From: Brachycybe producta
Taxonomy: Eukaryota; Arthropoda; Diplopoda; Playtdesmida; Andrognathidae
Reading direction: 5' to 3'
Assembly (NCBI GenBank): GCA_036925085.1
Contig: JAUPFP010000003.1
Span: 10,252,008-10,316,007 of the forward strand
DNA length: 64,000 bases
Below the pieces are notes generated by a model, which searched no databases, was not told the origin of the DNA, and saw only the letters and a list, made by a program, of their open reading frames with translations. A program made the translations under genes and the position numbers. Shown here one piece after another: positions 55,584 through 64,000 of this stretch. Positions within the stretch are counted from its first letter, which is position 1. The number at the start of each line of letters is the position of its first letter.

Positions 55584-55789
55584 ATTTTGTTTTGTTTTGA
55601 CAATGCATATATTTGCAGCATTAAAAAATATTGAAATTGTTGTTGAGTTTATATCAGTAGGGTTATATATTATCTGGTTTTGACAATGCATTTTCTATGC
55701 TGCACTTGGACTCTTGTCCCTCTGCCATAGGCCTTTATGGCTGCTTGCAGAGTAATTTTTCAAATTCAAATTCAAATACATACCTATCC

Positions 55790-55945
55790 CTGCTTCTTAA
55801 TGGATATAGGGTTTTTATATGAAGGATTCGGGAGATCCGAGAACCTTTTAGATTCTCCTTTGGTTCTCTTTGATATACAAATGCTTTGGATTACAAACGC
55901 GTTCCCGGAACGAATTATGCTCGCGATCCGAGGTTTAACTGTAAA
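55790..55945. mobile_element. Possible MITE end
   Basis: Read from the right, CAGTTAAACCTCGGATCGCG and CGTTCCGGGAACGCGTTTG look like the end of a pogo- or mariner-type MITE. No matching left end was found. Confidence 0.3.
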
Positions 55946-56268
55946 CCGAGGAAGATCACTTCTAAATAACAAGTGTAGTTTACAAACTTGATACTGACAC
56001 TTGTTACCAACCAAGATTTGTTCTACCTTACTCAAAAGGTAGGTAGATTGTTTTGTTTTCAAATTAAACAGAATGTCCTACTAACTTGTATTTCTTTTGA
56101 AGTTGACAGCTTATGGAAGGAATTACACAAAAATGAAAATGACTTATTACTAGCAAGTTTTGTTAGCTATACATACTTGTCATGGACAAGTATAGTTATG
56201 TGTACAAATGTTAGTGATACACTTGTAACCAACAAGTTGTGATTACATTGGTCTGAATTCCCCCCTTA

Positions 56269-56300
56269 TGTATCGCACCTTGTCGTGGTGAGGGGGCTTG
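56269..56300 (+). ncRNA. CACCTTGTCGTGGTG hairpin motif, copy 2
   Basis: TGTATCGCACCTTGTCGTGG then TGAGGGGGCTTGCGGG. CACC pairs with GGTG around a TTGTCGT loop. Confidence 0.4.
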
Positions 56301-56899
56301 CGGGTCTGTTGAGGTCGATTGCATGATAATTCCATGTATTCTACTTGGCCTCGAGAGTAACCCGACGAAGCGATACAAACATAAATCTAATCTTTCCTTG
56401 TCATTTTTTTCAATACTGAGGCAGGATTCAAAGTGATAAAGAATCAGCTACTTCTAGCAAATCCAGCACATTGCTAATCCATACATAGCAATGCATCTAT
56501 ATGTATATAATCAATGTAGAAGTAATGCTTTCTATCTTGAGAGTAATGCCTGTCCTTAGCATAAGGTTGTATTGTATTGTCATTGAGCATCTTGAATATC
56601 TCAGGTTTTACCTCTTAAAAGGTATTGTTCTTCTGATGAGCTTCTTTAGCGTCTTCCATCTCAAGTTTGTATTTTTTAAAGTTTGTGTGAAGTCACTGTT
56701 GCATAGGTTAAGATATTGGTATCCACTTAGCAGCTTACAAAGCAATTGGTTTTGTTTCTCCACTACTGTTGAACCAATTTTCCAATTTTTTTTCAATGTC
56801 AATGCCTTATGTCATCCTTGGTAATTGTATTTATAACGTGTGTAGGGGTTGATTGAATGGTCATGTTCTTTACATTACAAGGTGGTGTGGCCTGACAGA
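56301..56899. other. No recognised gene
   Basis: AT-rich, with short low-complexity frames only. Confidence 0.35.
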
Positions 56900-57400
56900 T
56901 AAGTCACTTGCGGTATTTTGTTTTTAATTTATCCAATTACCTCTGGTAAAATCCACTGGCTAGATCAAGAGTTGTGAAAAATATGGCTGTTCCCAATTAA
57001 TTCTGGTAAGGGGTTCTTGTCGCCAACAACCTTTTTATTCAAGGCTCTAAAATTCACAACTAATCTTACTTATCGGGGCTTCCCATACAAGGTGCAGAAT
57101 AGCGACTCAATGATTGTAGCTTTCAGTAGCTCCTAGTAGCTTCTTGTTTTTGTGGAACTTTGTAAGGTCTAATGGTTGTTGAACTTTGATAGGTTCTAAT
57201 CCTTATTAGGAGTGAGGTCTTCTATAGTTGAAGCAAACACATTGCATCTTCTTCATTATTTCCTTAAACTTAAGATCGATCAACCTCTTCAAGCATTCTG
57301 AAATCCATGCTAAAGGTTTAGATCCAGTTTCTTTTTGAATCAAATTTATGACTCATTCTTTACTTTTTTGAGTTTAAATTTGAAGATTTTTGTACCATTC
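56900..57400 (-). mobile_element. Gypsy RT relic, minus strand
   Basis: The minus-strand translation near 57000-57070 reads VVNFRALNKKVVGDKNPLPE, matching the VDYRxLNxKT-type block of Gypsy RT. Flanking stretches look related. Broken, old. Confidence 0.6.
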
Positions 57401-57846
57401 AATATTGTGTTTGGGTCATGCTGTAACCCTAAATTAATTGCCTCGAAAGTTTCGCCTGCCACCTGTTTACGTTGCATTGTCGGCCAAAAATATACGAGTC
57501 GTGACCACTTTTGACCAGCCGCGGTCACAAGTGGGCCGATTTTGGTCAAATGTGACCAGGCGCCTGTCTTGGTAAGGAGTTACTCTCGTCATATTACGGA
57601 GTTACTTCATACATTTTTCGGACACAAGTCTTAAAAGACTTTGTCAATAAATGTTAGGCTTAAAGCCTATCGACTTAGTCCTGTGTGTTTTACGTTTAAC
57701 ACGGAACAGACCCACTTTTGGCCAAGCTTATCTTGTGTAGTTACACACAACACCACGAGAGGAGCCACCACCGTGCTTTGAGTGCACTAAGCCGCTGTTG
57801 CTTAAGGGTGCACGTGTACATTTGCCACCTTTATTTTTAAAAGGAG
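57401..57846. other. No recognised gene; possible LTR-like signals
   Basis: TCAATAAATGTTAGG near 57644 could be a polyadenylation signal, and GTGACC/GGTCAC tracts near 57500-57560 form inverted pairs. No boundaries were found. Confidence 0.25.
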
Positions 57847-58220
57847 AGGGCAATTCAAACAGGGATAACTGAACGAAAATGTTGCAAATATGTGCCACTT
57901 ACGGGCACTTTTTCTGCCTTTTTTCAAAATAGGTGGCAATTCAAACAGGGATAACTAAATGAAATCATTGCAAATATTTGCCGCCTATGGGCACATATTT
58001 CACCTTTTTTCATTGTAAGTGGCAATTAAAACAGGGATAACTAAATGAAAACTTTGCAACGATGCTCTGCCTATGGGCACATTTCCTGCCTTTTTTGTCA
58101 AAATGAGCAGCAAATCAAACAGGGATAACTAAACGAAAATGTTGCAAAGAAGTGCCGCCTATGGGCGCTTTTTCCGCCTTCTTGCAAAATGAGCGACAAA
58201 TTCAAGCAGGGATAACTAAA
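57847..58220. repeat. Tandem repeat, five units of about 87 bp
   Basis: ACAGGGATAACTAAAYGAAA recurs with starts (at AGGGATAACT) 57861, 57947, 58033, 58121 and 58208, giving spacings of 86 to 88. Each unit also holds TTGCAAA and TGCCGCCTATGGGC, where GCCxxxxxGGC can pair. No open frame runs through it. Confidence 0.85.
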
Positions 58221-58239
58221 ACGTACTCTTTACATAGAG

Positions 58240-58410
58240 ATCGATTGTTGGGGCCAATCGCTGTTTCCATGTATGATTCTTTGATTGTGAACATAAGTTT
58301 TCGGGCTTTTATGTCATCTTTCAATGCATGCTCTTCCAAAGTGTGACTTATAGAAACTGAGCAGCTTACGACGGGACCGATTGTTGGGGTCAATCGATGT
58401 TTCTGTGTAA
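58240..58410. repeat. Repeated hairpin CGATTG-TTGGGG-CAATCG
   Basis: CGATTGTTGGGGCCAATCG near 58242 and CGATTGTTGGGGTCAATCG near 58378 are both followed by TGTTTC and TGTA. The stem is kept in both. Confidence 0.55.
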
Positions 58411-58508
58411 GCAAAAAAAGAAAGGTCAGTACCATTATCTGAGGAACCGTGGGCCTTTTTTGTGCTCACTGACCCTCATCCTACCTTCTATTTCCTTCCA
58501 CCCACTCG

Positions 58509-58540
58509 TGTATCCAGCCTTGACGTGGCGAGTGGGCTTG
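58509..58540 (+). ncRNA. CCTTGACGTGGC hairpin motif, copy 3
   Basis: TGTATCCAGCCTTGACGTGG then CGAGTGGGCTTG. GCC pairs with GGC here, where copy 2 has ACC with GGT, a compensatory change. A TATATAAGG follows near 58640. Confidence 0.4.
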
Positions 58541-58791
58541 TTGGGAAATCTCGTTTGTCACAGATGTTTCAGCGAACATAGACATTTCCCTAAACTTGTG
58601 GATACAATCTTTTTCTTCCGCGGCCTTATTCTTTCCTTTCCTATATAAGGTCGTTTGCTTTTTGTGTTGTCTGTCTGTGAATAATAGATTCATTAGGGCG
58701 TTCTGCAGTCAATGCGGAACTACCGAATTGATTCTAAATGTGTTGCTTTTGTTGTATCAGTGACCCACTAATATGAAGCGTATATTAAAAT

Positions 58792-59940
58792 GGGTAGACG
58801 CAACAAGTCGAGGAAGGCAACTATAAATAACAATATCAAAGACACACGCAAACGGCAAAACAAATATTCGTGGCGACATGCATGAAAAAATTGACGAAGG
58901 AAAGGCGTTGCCTAACATGCCCTGTGACCCACAGAAGAAGGAAACCACGTGTTGCAGAAACTTCAATTGTCTGCTCTGCCATGTCCCTACCCATGGCCGT
59001 CTTAAAAGACACTTACACTTATCACAAAGACAAGACAATAGAAGAGCATAACGACATAAACGAAGCGGCGAAGAACAAATTTAAAAACGGTCCACCACCA
59101 CTCGATTGGGGACTTGTAAAAAGGTGATTTGGGCCACATTAATAACTATTGTGGGACAAGGCCTCATGAAATGCATATATCACGTTGGTTCATGCTTCGT
59201 AAATATTCTTTCTGTGTGGGAGCAGAGCACGTTGGGTGACAACCCAGACGTTGATGAAGAGACCATAGACGAAGGCGAATTCGGTATGGAAGACGATGAC
59301 GATGGTGCTACGCCGGTAGTGTTTCCTCGCAAGAACTATCGTGCGGGATCCGTACTTGCCAAGATGCAAGCAGAAAATCTAACCATGCGCTACAACCTGT
59401 CATTCTTTAAGGATTTTATTAATTACATGGAGACAGACAAGATCTATCGAGCCCGTGCGCATTGGCTCATGTACACAAGACTGGTTTCAAGGGTGTTGTA
59501 TCATGTTAACATCTCCACAGGTGGCAAACACAACACCAGTTACGAGCCTTGATACACACCAACCACGTACAAAATTATGCACTACGGCTCACACGTGTTG
59601 GCACGAAAGCAAGCACCATCGTAAGTCTTTACCGCAACTTACTAATGTACCTGACGACTACAACCGATTTGTGTCGGATCACCTCTTGTACGATGACTTG
59701 GTGCACATCGTAGAAGTAATCAAGCGATTCATGGAACGGGCCAAGAAAGAACCGAAAGCCGTGCAAAGAAGAGCGAAGACGCGGTGAAAGACGCTTTTAC
59801 CGAACAAACTGTGACTGTCCACATCGTTAGTAAGCGACCCTGCACTCCTGGAGGACATAAACAACTCACTTATGTGCCTTCTTGACAACGGGTTTAGTGC
59901 TATTGATTATTGCGTGGTCACATGCTATTTAATGCTCGTC
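58792..59940 (+). pseudogene. Possible tyrosine-recombinase element, N-terminal region, degenerate
   Basis: One frame reads CCRNFNCLLCHVPTHGRLKR then HLHLSQ (near 58940-59020), a zinc-finger-like Cys-x2-Cys...His pattern. Later SFFKDFINYMETDKIYRARA with MYTRLVSRVLYHVN (near 59400-59515), and TRVGTKASTIVSLYRNLLMY in another frame (near 59598-59660), have the look of the core-binding part of a tyrosine recombinase. The catalytic domain is not seen. At least three frame changes occur. Crypton-like elements and a host family with this layout are the alternatives; the call is tentative. Confidence 0.35.
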
Positions 59941-60125
59941 ATTATACGAAATTCGGCAATCGGCCATAATTAATCTTTGCCTATGCAAATACTTAGATCG
60001 CAGGGAAGCAGTGTCGGGAGACTTGTGTTCTTTGTGAGGCGGCTGGGGGTACGGTCCTGTCCCCGTCGTCAAAGCTCTGTCACCGGTAAGTGAGAGCATT
60101 TTTAAGTTTTCATTTACTGCATGTT
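59941..60125. other. No recognised feature
   Basis: Sequence between the recombinase-like remnant and the Gypsy fossil. Confidence 0.3.
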
Positions 60126-60309
60126 GTAACGGTCCGGCGGGACGTTACAACTCGTTCGTCACAATCCTCAACTTCCCTGATCCGCCCCAGGATTAGGTCA
60201 GTCAAGCCAGCAAGGATTGCGCCTGCGACTCCCACTCAGTTTCAGACTGATCTCGGTGGTGGATCCATCGGAGCTACCATCCACTCCAACATCCACCGAC
60301 GTACCCACC

Positions 60310-61110
60310 ACGATCCTTACCCTTCTGCCCTCCGGTCTTCGCAGTAGCTTTGTCCAATTTGGATGGTGCCACTGCCTTCGCACCCAAAGAGGTAGAAGCA
60401 GATGTAGCAGAGCTCTTGGGCTGTGCCACAGCACCAGAGGCCCTGGTCGCAGCCTGGGTCCCTGGTACCGTCAAGGTACGGGCAGGTAACGCTCCCGCCA
60501 TCAGCATGTCGGCCTATACCAACATTGCCTCAGCGGTAAAGTTCCTTACTGTCTCGGCCTTCAATCCCCAGAGAGGTCTGAGAATTTCTGGCTGTAGTTT
60601 CTTCTTGTATCAGAGGAGTCGACAAGACTCATCCTCACCAGAAGAAACTCGTTCTGCCAGCTCAACAAAGCACCAGTAGAATGCCTGGGGTGATTCCGCA
60701 GGCCCTTGCTTCATGGCTTCGAAACAATCAAAACAGGCCTGAGCCTGATTCTTAGTTCCAAAGCGGTGAAGCATGGCCTGCCTCAGCACCGGCCAGGTCA
60801 GGTTCGGCTTGAACTCCACCAAACAGGCGTAATGTTCTTAGGCCATACCATCCAGCAGGTATGTAAAGAAACTGCACCTGGCCTCATCTGTCCAGTGCTG
60901 AGCCCTAGCTTTGGCTTCGAACTGTCGGAGAAAAGGCGTAATGTTCTCTCGTCCATCATACCGAATAAACGAGTGAACCAGGTTGAAAAACCCAAACACC
61001 TGAATCTCCGACAGGACAGCCAGTGCAGGCGTCCACGGCACAGTACTTACCTGCCGTGGTGCCCTACTCCGGTTCCCCGAAGTCTCAGCATCAGCATCCA
61101 CGGAATCCAC
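60310..61110 (-). pseudogene. Gag of the second hairpin-leader Gypsy
   Basis: FFNLVHSFIRYDGRENITPF, KARAQHWTDEARCSFFTYLL and QGPAESPQAFYWCFVELAER match the Gag at 33735-34868 block by block. A Lys/Ser/Ala-rich linker follows. Broken. Confidence 0.85.
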
Positions 61111-61555
61111 CAGGTGGACCCGCGGTCGCTAAACGGGCGGAGGACCTCTCCGACCACCTCCCGCAGGAGCGGGCCAAGTTTCCCCTCCTGGAGGCATCCG
61201 CCTGGCCGGAGCTGGCAGCACCTTTCTCCGTGCCTCTCTGGTGCACGGGTGACAGTGAAAATTCCGGTTGCCCTTCACCGGGAATTGCTCCCTGCAACCG
61301 CAGGCGGTCAATCCTACGGGCAACCGACCGGAGCTGCTCTTCGGTCATCGATGCCAACCATGACGCCGTGTCCACCGAACTGGCACCCGACCAGGACTCC
61401 TCCTCTTCACATAAGAGGCCACCTCCAGGTCCAACTGGACGGGAGGCGGTAGAAATGAACAGGCCGGCCCTTGGCCGTCCGCCTGTCCCAGCCAGGGTCA
61501 TCGCAACCCCGTCTTCACCGTCCAACGGTGCTCCACCGGTGACACTGCCCCCCAC
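61091..61555 (-). pseudogene. Upstream ORF of the second hairpin-leader Gypsy
   Basis: It contains MTEEQLRSVARRIDRLRLQG and FSLSPV, matching LSEQQLVEIAYGIDVLRLEG and FSLSPV in the ORF at 34865-35416. This conservation in two diverged elements is the main evidence that the upstream ORF encodes protein. Confidence 0.7.
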
Positions 61556-61829
61556 GGTGCAGATGCACCCTCACAAAGTCTCCGGTTGGAAGTTGGTCCG
61601 TAGGGTCACCCCTACGGCACCTTCCTCTGTGGAACCACCGTGACCATTCCCGCCAACAGCACCCCCAACCGGGTGCTGCCCCCCGGCCGAATATCACGGC
61701 CGACGGTGCGGGGATGCAACTCTAAACCCTCCAATAATCCACTTCCCCGACCATACATTGGAAAAACAGGGTCTTGGCCGCTTTTGTCCGTGCGAACACG
61801 GGCAGAAATGGCTACCACTTATTGGAAGG

Positions 61830-62462
61830 GTACTCTACCGTAAAATACGGTGAATTGACGACAAAAGTCCGCATAACACAGACAATTAACGGTAGAACCG
61901 TAAATAACCACAGTTTCACGGATACAAATCCTTGTCCCACGGTTAAATTCACGGTTGGAGTACCTTTTTACCGTGTTTGAACAGTGATTCACAGGCAATC
62001 GTTTGTAACCCCTGGCTACTTATGGTAACACTTGACCGTAAACCAGTTTTACCGCGGTATCACGGACAACGGTCCGTGTCCCACGGTAGATCACCTGTAA
62101 ACCTGGCCATAGACGGGTTTCCGCCGTAGTACCACAGACAATAGTCCGTGCCCCACGGTGTACTACCTATCTACCGGACAAGCTACGGTAAAGTACCGCT
62201 ATCCTACGTTCGGACGGTCCTGCACGGTCAACCACCGTGCCCACTGTCCCACTTATGGATAGCCTAGGGCTTTCCCCGGTAACTACCGCGGTATCACGGA
62301 CAACCGTCCATGTCCCACGGTCCTTTACCGGACTACTATGCCCTAAGCCGTGTTCGTCCGTAGTTCCGTGGACAAATGTCCACACCCTAACAGCGCACAC
62401 GACTGGTCTAACCGACCGCACAGGAGAGGCTGGCGGTAGCGCTAACCGGCACCTCCACCAAT
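61830..62462 (-). ncRNA. Hairpin/ACGGT leader of the second Gypsy
   Basis: About 17 ACGGT/ACCGT motifs. Hairpins: GGAT-ACAA-ATCC at 61920, CACGGAC-AACG-GTCCGTG at 62061, CACAGAC-AATA-GTCCGTG at 62133, CACGGAC-AACC-GTCCATG at 62295 and GTGGAC-AAAT-GTCCAC at 62368. Two of them have base changes on both sides of the stem relative to the 35-36 kb array. Confidence 0.7.
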
Positions 62463-62932
62463 TGTAACGACCCGACTGGGCCCCCACCCTCCCCGCGGTA
62501 ACTTCCCCAGTAATTATATATAATAGACACAGACACAGTGGTTTAAGAGTGAAAACAAACAGATAATTTATTCAACAGAATAAATATGAAAACACTCAAT
62601 ATAAACGATGCAAATCTCCTGGCTAATCCAGCCAGGAGGCAAGGTGATAAACACCCAAAAACACAAAGCTAAAGATGAATGGTGGCCATCTTGGCCACCT
62701 GTTGGAAATGATGAGAGCACAAATCGATGCACACAGCATAAGGGTATCACTTCCACTGCCCAGTATAAAATTGCCGCCGCCATTATATACACCCCCTGGC
62801 TGCTCCACCTGGGGGAGGACAGTGACCCTTGCTTGCCATTTTGTCGTCTGCCTGGCAACCAATTAGAGGTGCCTAGCAGACGACAGCAGGTATTTAGTGT
62901 TGCTCTCCAAGAGAGCAAAACAGTGGGTAACA
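62463..62932 (-). repeat. LTR of the second hairpin-leader Gypsy
   Basis: About 470 bp, starting TGTAACGACCCGACTGG and ending near GGGTAACA. AATAAA is readable on the minus strand near 62570. It shares CGTCTGCC and AGCAGACGACA with the fragment at 51.1 kb. Confidence 0.65.
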
Positions 62933-63229
62933 AGTACAAGTGGGTAAAAAACCTGCATGTTTTTCAGTGTTCTCGTGTCTGCCGTGCTTTCTATCTTGCA
63001 TCTACATAAAATGAAGAGATCTTGAAAGAGAACTTTTGTTGCTAGTCATAGTCACTTTCGTGGTTTTCCGAACAAACAATATGTTGCAGCTCTTCGGGCT
63101 CTTCGTGAGTGCTTGTGTTTGTGCATCAGTGTTCTTGGACGCATGACTGGGGGATATTTGTAAGAGTGTGTTTGCATGTGTGCCTGCTTGCATGTTTTTT
63201 CTGTGATGTCCTGTCCTGTCCCTCTTCGA

Positions 63230-63263
63230 TGTATCTCCACCTTGTGGTGAAGTGGCTCGAGCC
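63230..63263 (+). ncRNA. CACCTTGTGGTG hairpin motif, copy 4
   Basis: TGTATCTCCACCTTGTGGTG then AAGTGGCTCGAGCC. It is followed by TTTTATACAAAGGCCGCTAA, also present after copy 5. Confidence 0.45.
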
Positions 63264-63289
63264 TGTTTTATACAAAGGCCGCTAAAAGA

Positions 63290-63880
63290 GATACAGTTCA
63301 TATGTGGCTGTAATGACCAATAGATCAAAATGCGGTTCTTATGCGGTTTTTGGGTCTTCGAAAACCGCATGCTACTCATTTCATCGTGCTATTGCATGAC
63401 TGAAGTAGCAGGACAAAAAGACTACCGCATGCTACTCAGTGTATCGTGCCATTGCACGACTGTGAAGTGCAGAACCAAAAGACTTAAGTAAAAAAAAAGC
63501 TGTAATGACCGAATACAGCAAAATGCAGTTCTCATACGGTTCTTGGGTCTTTGAAAACCGCATGTTTTTTTCCTGTGATGTCCTGTCCCTCTTCGATGTA
63601 TCTCCACCTTGTCGTGGTAAAGAGGCTCGAGCCTCTTTTATATAAAGGCCGCTAAGAGAGATACAATTCATTTGTGGCGGTTATTGGGTATATTCGTAAA
63701 CCGCCACGCTACTACTCTCATTGTGCTATTGCATGACCGTGAAGTAGCAGGACTAAAATAAACAGTCCAAAAAAATGTACTGACCGATACAGCATAATAA
63801 TGCGGTCTTTAGGTCTTCGATAACCACATGCTACTCATTGCATCGTGCTATTGCACGACCGTGAAGTAGCAAGAGGAAAT
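63290..63880. repeat. Array of paired hairpins, four to five degenerate units
   Basis: Each unit holds hairpin a (ATGCGGTTTT paired with AAAACCGCAT, loop TGGGTCTTCG) and hairpin b (GCTACT paired with AGTAGC, enclosing CGTGC-TATT-GCACG). Copies of a: 63341, 63531, 63674, 63800 and a half-copy before 63430. Copies of b: 63371, 63431, 63708, 63830. Stems are kept by paired changes in some copies. Confidence 0.65.
63597..63634 (+). ncRNA. CACCTTGTCGTGGT hairpin motif, copy 5
   Basis: TGTATCTCCACCTTGTCGTG then GTAAAGAGGCTCGAGCC. It lies 367 bp after copy 4 inside the hairpin array and is followed by TTTTATATAAAGGCCGCTAA, with a TATA-like core. Confidence 0.45.
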
Positions 63881-64000
63881 AAGTACTAAGTCAAATAAGC
63901 CTAACACTGAGAGAACAAGTGTTTTTTGGTTATCGATAAACTTACGCCAGGGTATTGTAAACCCTTGGCGTACCTATGACTTTCTTACTGTTGAAAAAGC

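Larger units (their letters stand above)
53010..55785 (+). mobile_element. L2/CR1-like LINE, 5' truncated
   Basis: Order: end of an APE-type endonuclease (from SWLDDTVNNGE near 53020), a linker, reverse transcriptase, the C-terminal region, and a 3' UTR closing in repeated TTCAAA (near 55760-55778), the short tandem 3' tail expected for L2/CR1-type elements. Several frameshifts divide the coding part, so it is inactive. The copies at 3160-5275 and 42587-44215 belong to the same or a close family. Confidence 0.93.
60126..62932 (-). mobile_element. Second Ty3/Gypsy fossil of the hairpin-leader lineage, minus strand
   Basis: Parts seen from the 5' side (high coordinates): LTR (62463-62932), PBS-like CGGCACCTCCACCAAT, leader with ACGGT motifs and hairpins (61830-62462), upstream ORF (61091-61555), Gag (about 60310-61110), and the far 3' end, including the last codons of the extra ORF and the polypurine tract (60150-60310). 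Protease, RT and integrase are not seen. Broken, with several breaks. Protein divergence from the 24-37 kb element shows it is a distinct, older family. Confidence 0.85.

Noticed and set aside
57861-58217. ACAGGGATAACT resembles a universally conserved stretch of large-subunit rRNA
   Set aside because: Only about 12 bases agree; the flanks do not match rRNA, and the sequence is one part of an 87-bp satellite unit.
63290-63880. Regularly spaced repeats like a CRISPR array
   Set aside because: Spacing and sequence are irregular, no cas genes are near, and the genome is animal.

Overview
The window reads as nuclear DNA of an animal, most likely an invertebrate. An AT-rich background carries one partly visible spliced host gene and a dense, nested set of transposable elements: Ty3/Gypsy LTR elements, LINEs of three kinds (L2/CR1-like, RTE-like, RNase H-bearing I/R1-like), hAT, Tc1/mariner and pogo-like DNA transposons, foldback elements and satellites. 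No bacterial operons, rRNA, tRNA genes or CRISPR arrays are seen. The species cannot be told from the sequence. All comparisons were made by eye within the window.

Layout. 1-2.6 kb: Gypsy relics. 2.9-7.2 kb: three exons of a host gene on the + strand. Its large intron holds an old L2-like LINE, a mariner inside that LINE, and a TA-flanked element full of TTCTGCAGAA motifs. 7.4-12.2 kb: minisatellite, pogo-like and hAT MITEs, a solo LTR and two tandem copies of a CTAGTGGGGTAACCC repeat family. 12.4-17.4 kb: an old + strand Gypsy element. 18.3-21.5 kb: palindromic minisatellite and a 2.3-kb giant palindrome with Tc1 sequence in both arms. 21.5-24.3 kb: an LTR-like piece and an RNase H LINE.

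24.3-36.9 kb holds the best preserved element, a 12.6-kb minus-strand Gypsy. It has 801-bp LTRs (about 8 differences by eye), a GAGT target duplication, an upstream ORF, Gag, protease, RT-RNase H, integrase, and a very long extra ORF in the position where other elements carry env. Its leader is an array of small hairpins set in a dense ACGGT/ACCGT field. A second, older and diverged element at 60.1-62.9 kb keeps the same hairpins with compensatory changes, the same upstream ORF and the same extreme 3' coding end. This lineage is the strongest candidate for something undescribed.

37-45.5 kb: foldback element, RTE-like LINE, L2 tail split by a hAT copy, and a clean second hAT copy. 45.5-52.7 kb: worn Gypsy relics and repeats. 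53-55.8 kb: L2/CR1-like LINE. 56-60 kb: relics, an 87-bp satellite and a possible tyrosine-recombinase element. 63-64 kb: an array of paired hairpins linked to a short motif (CACCTTGTCGTGGTG and variants) that occurs five times in the window.
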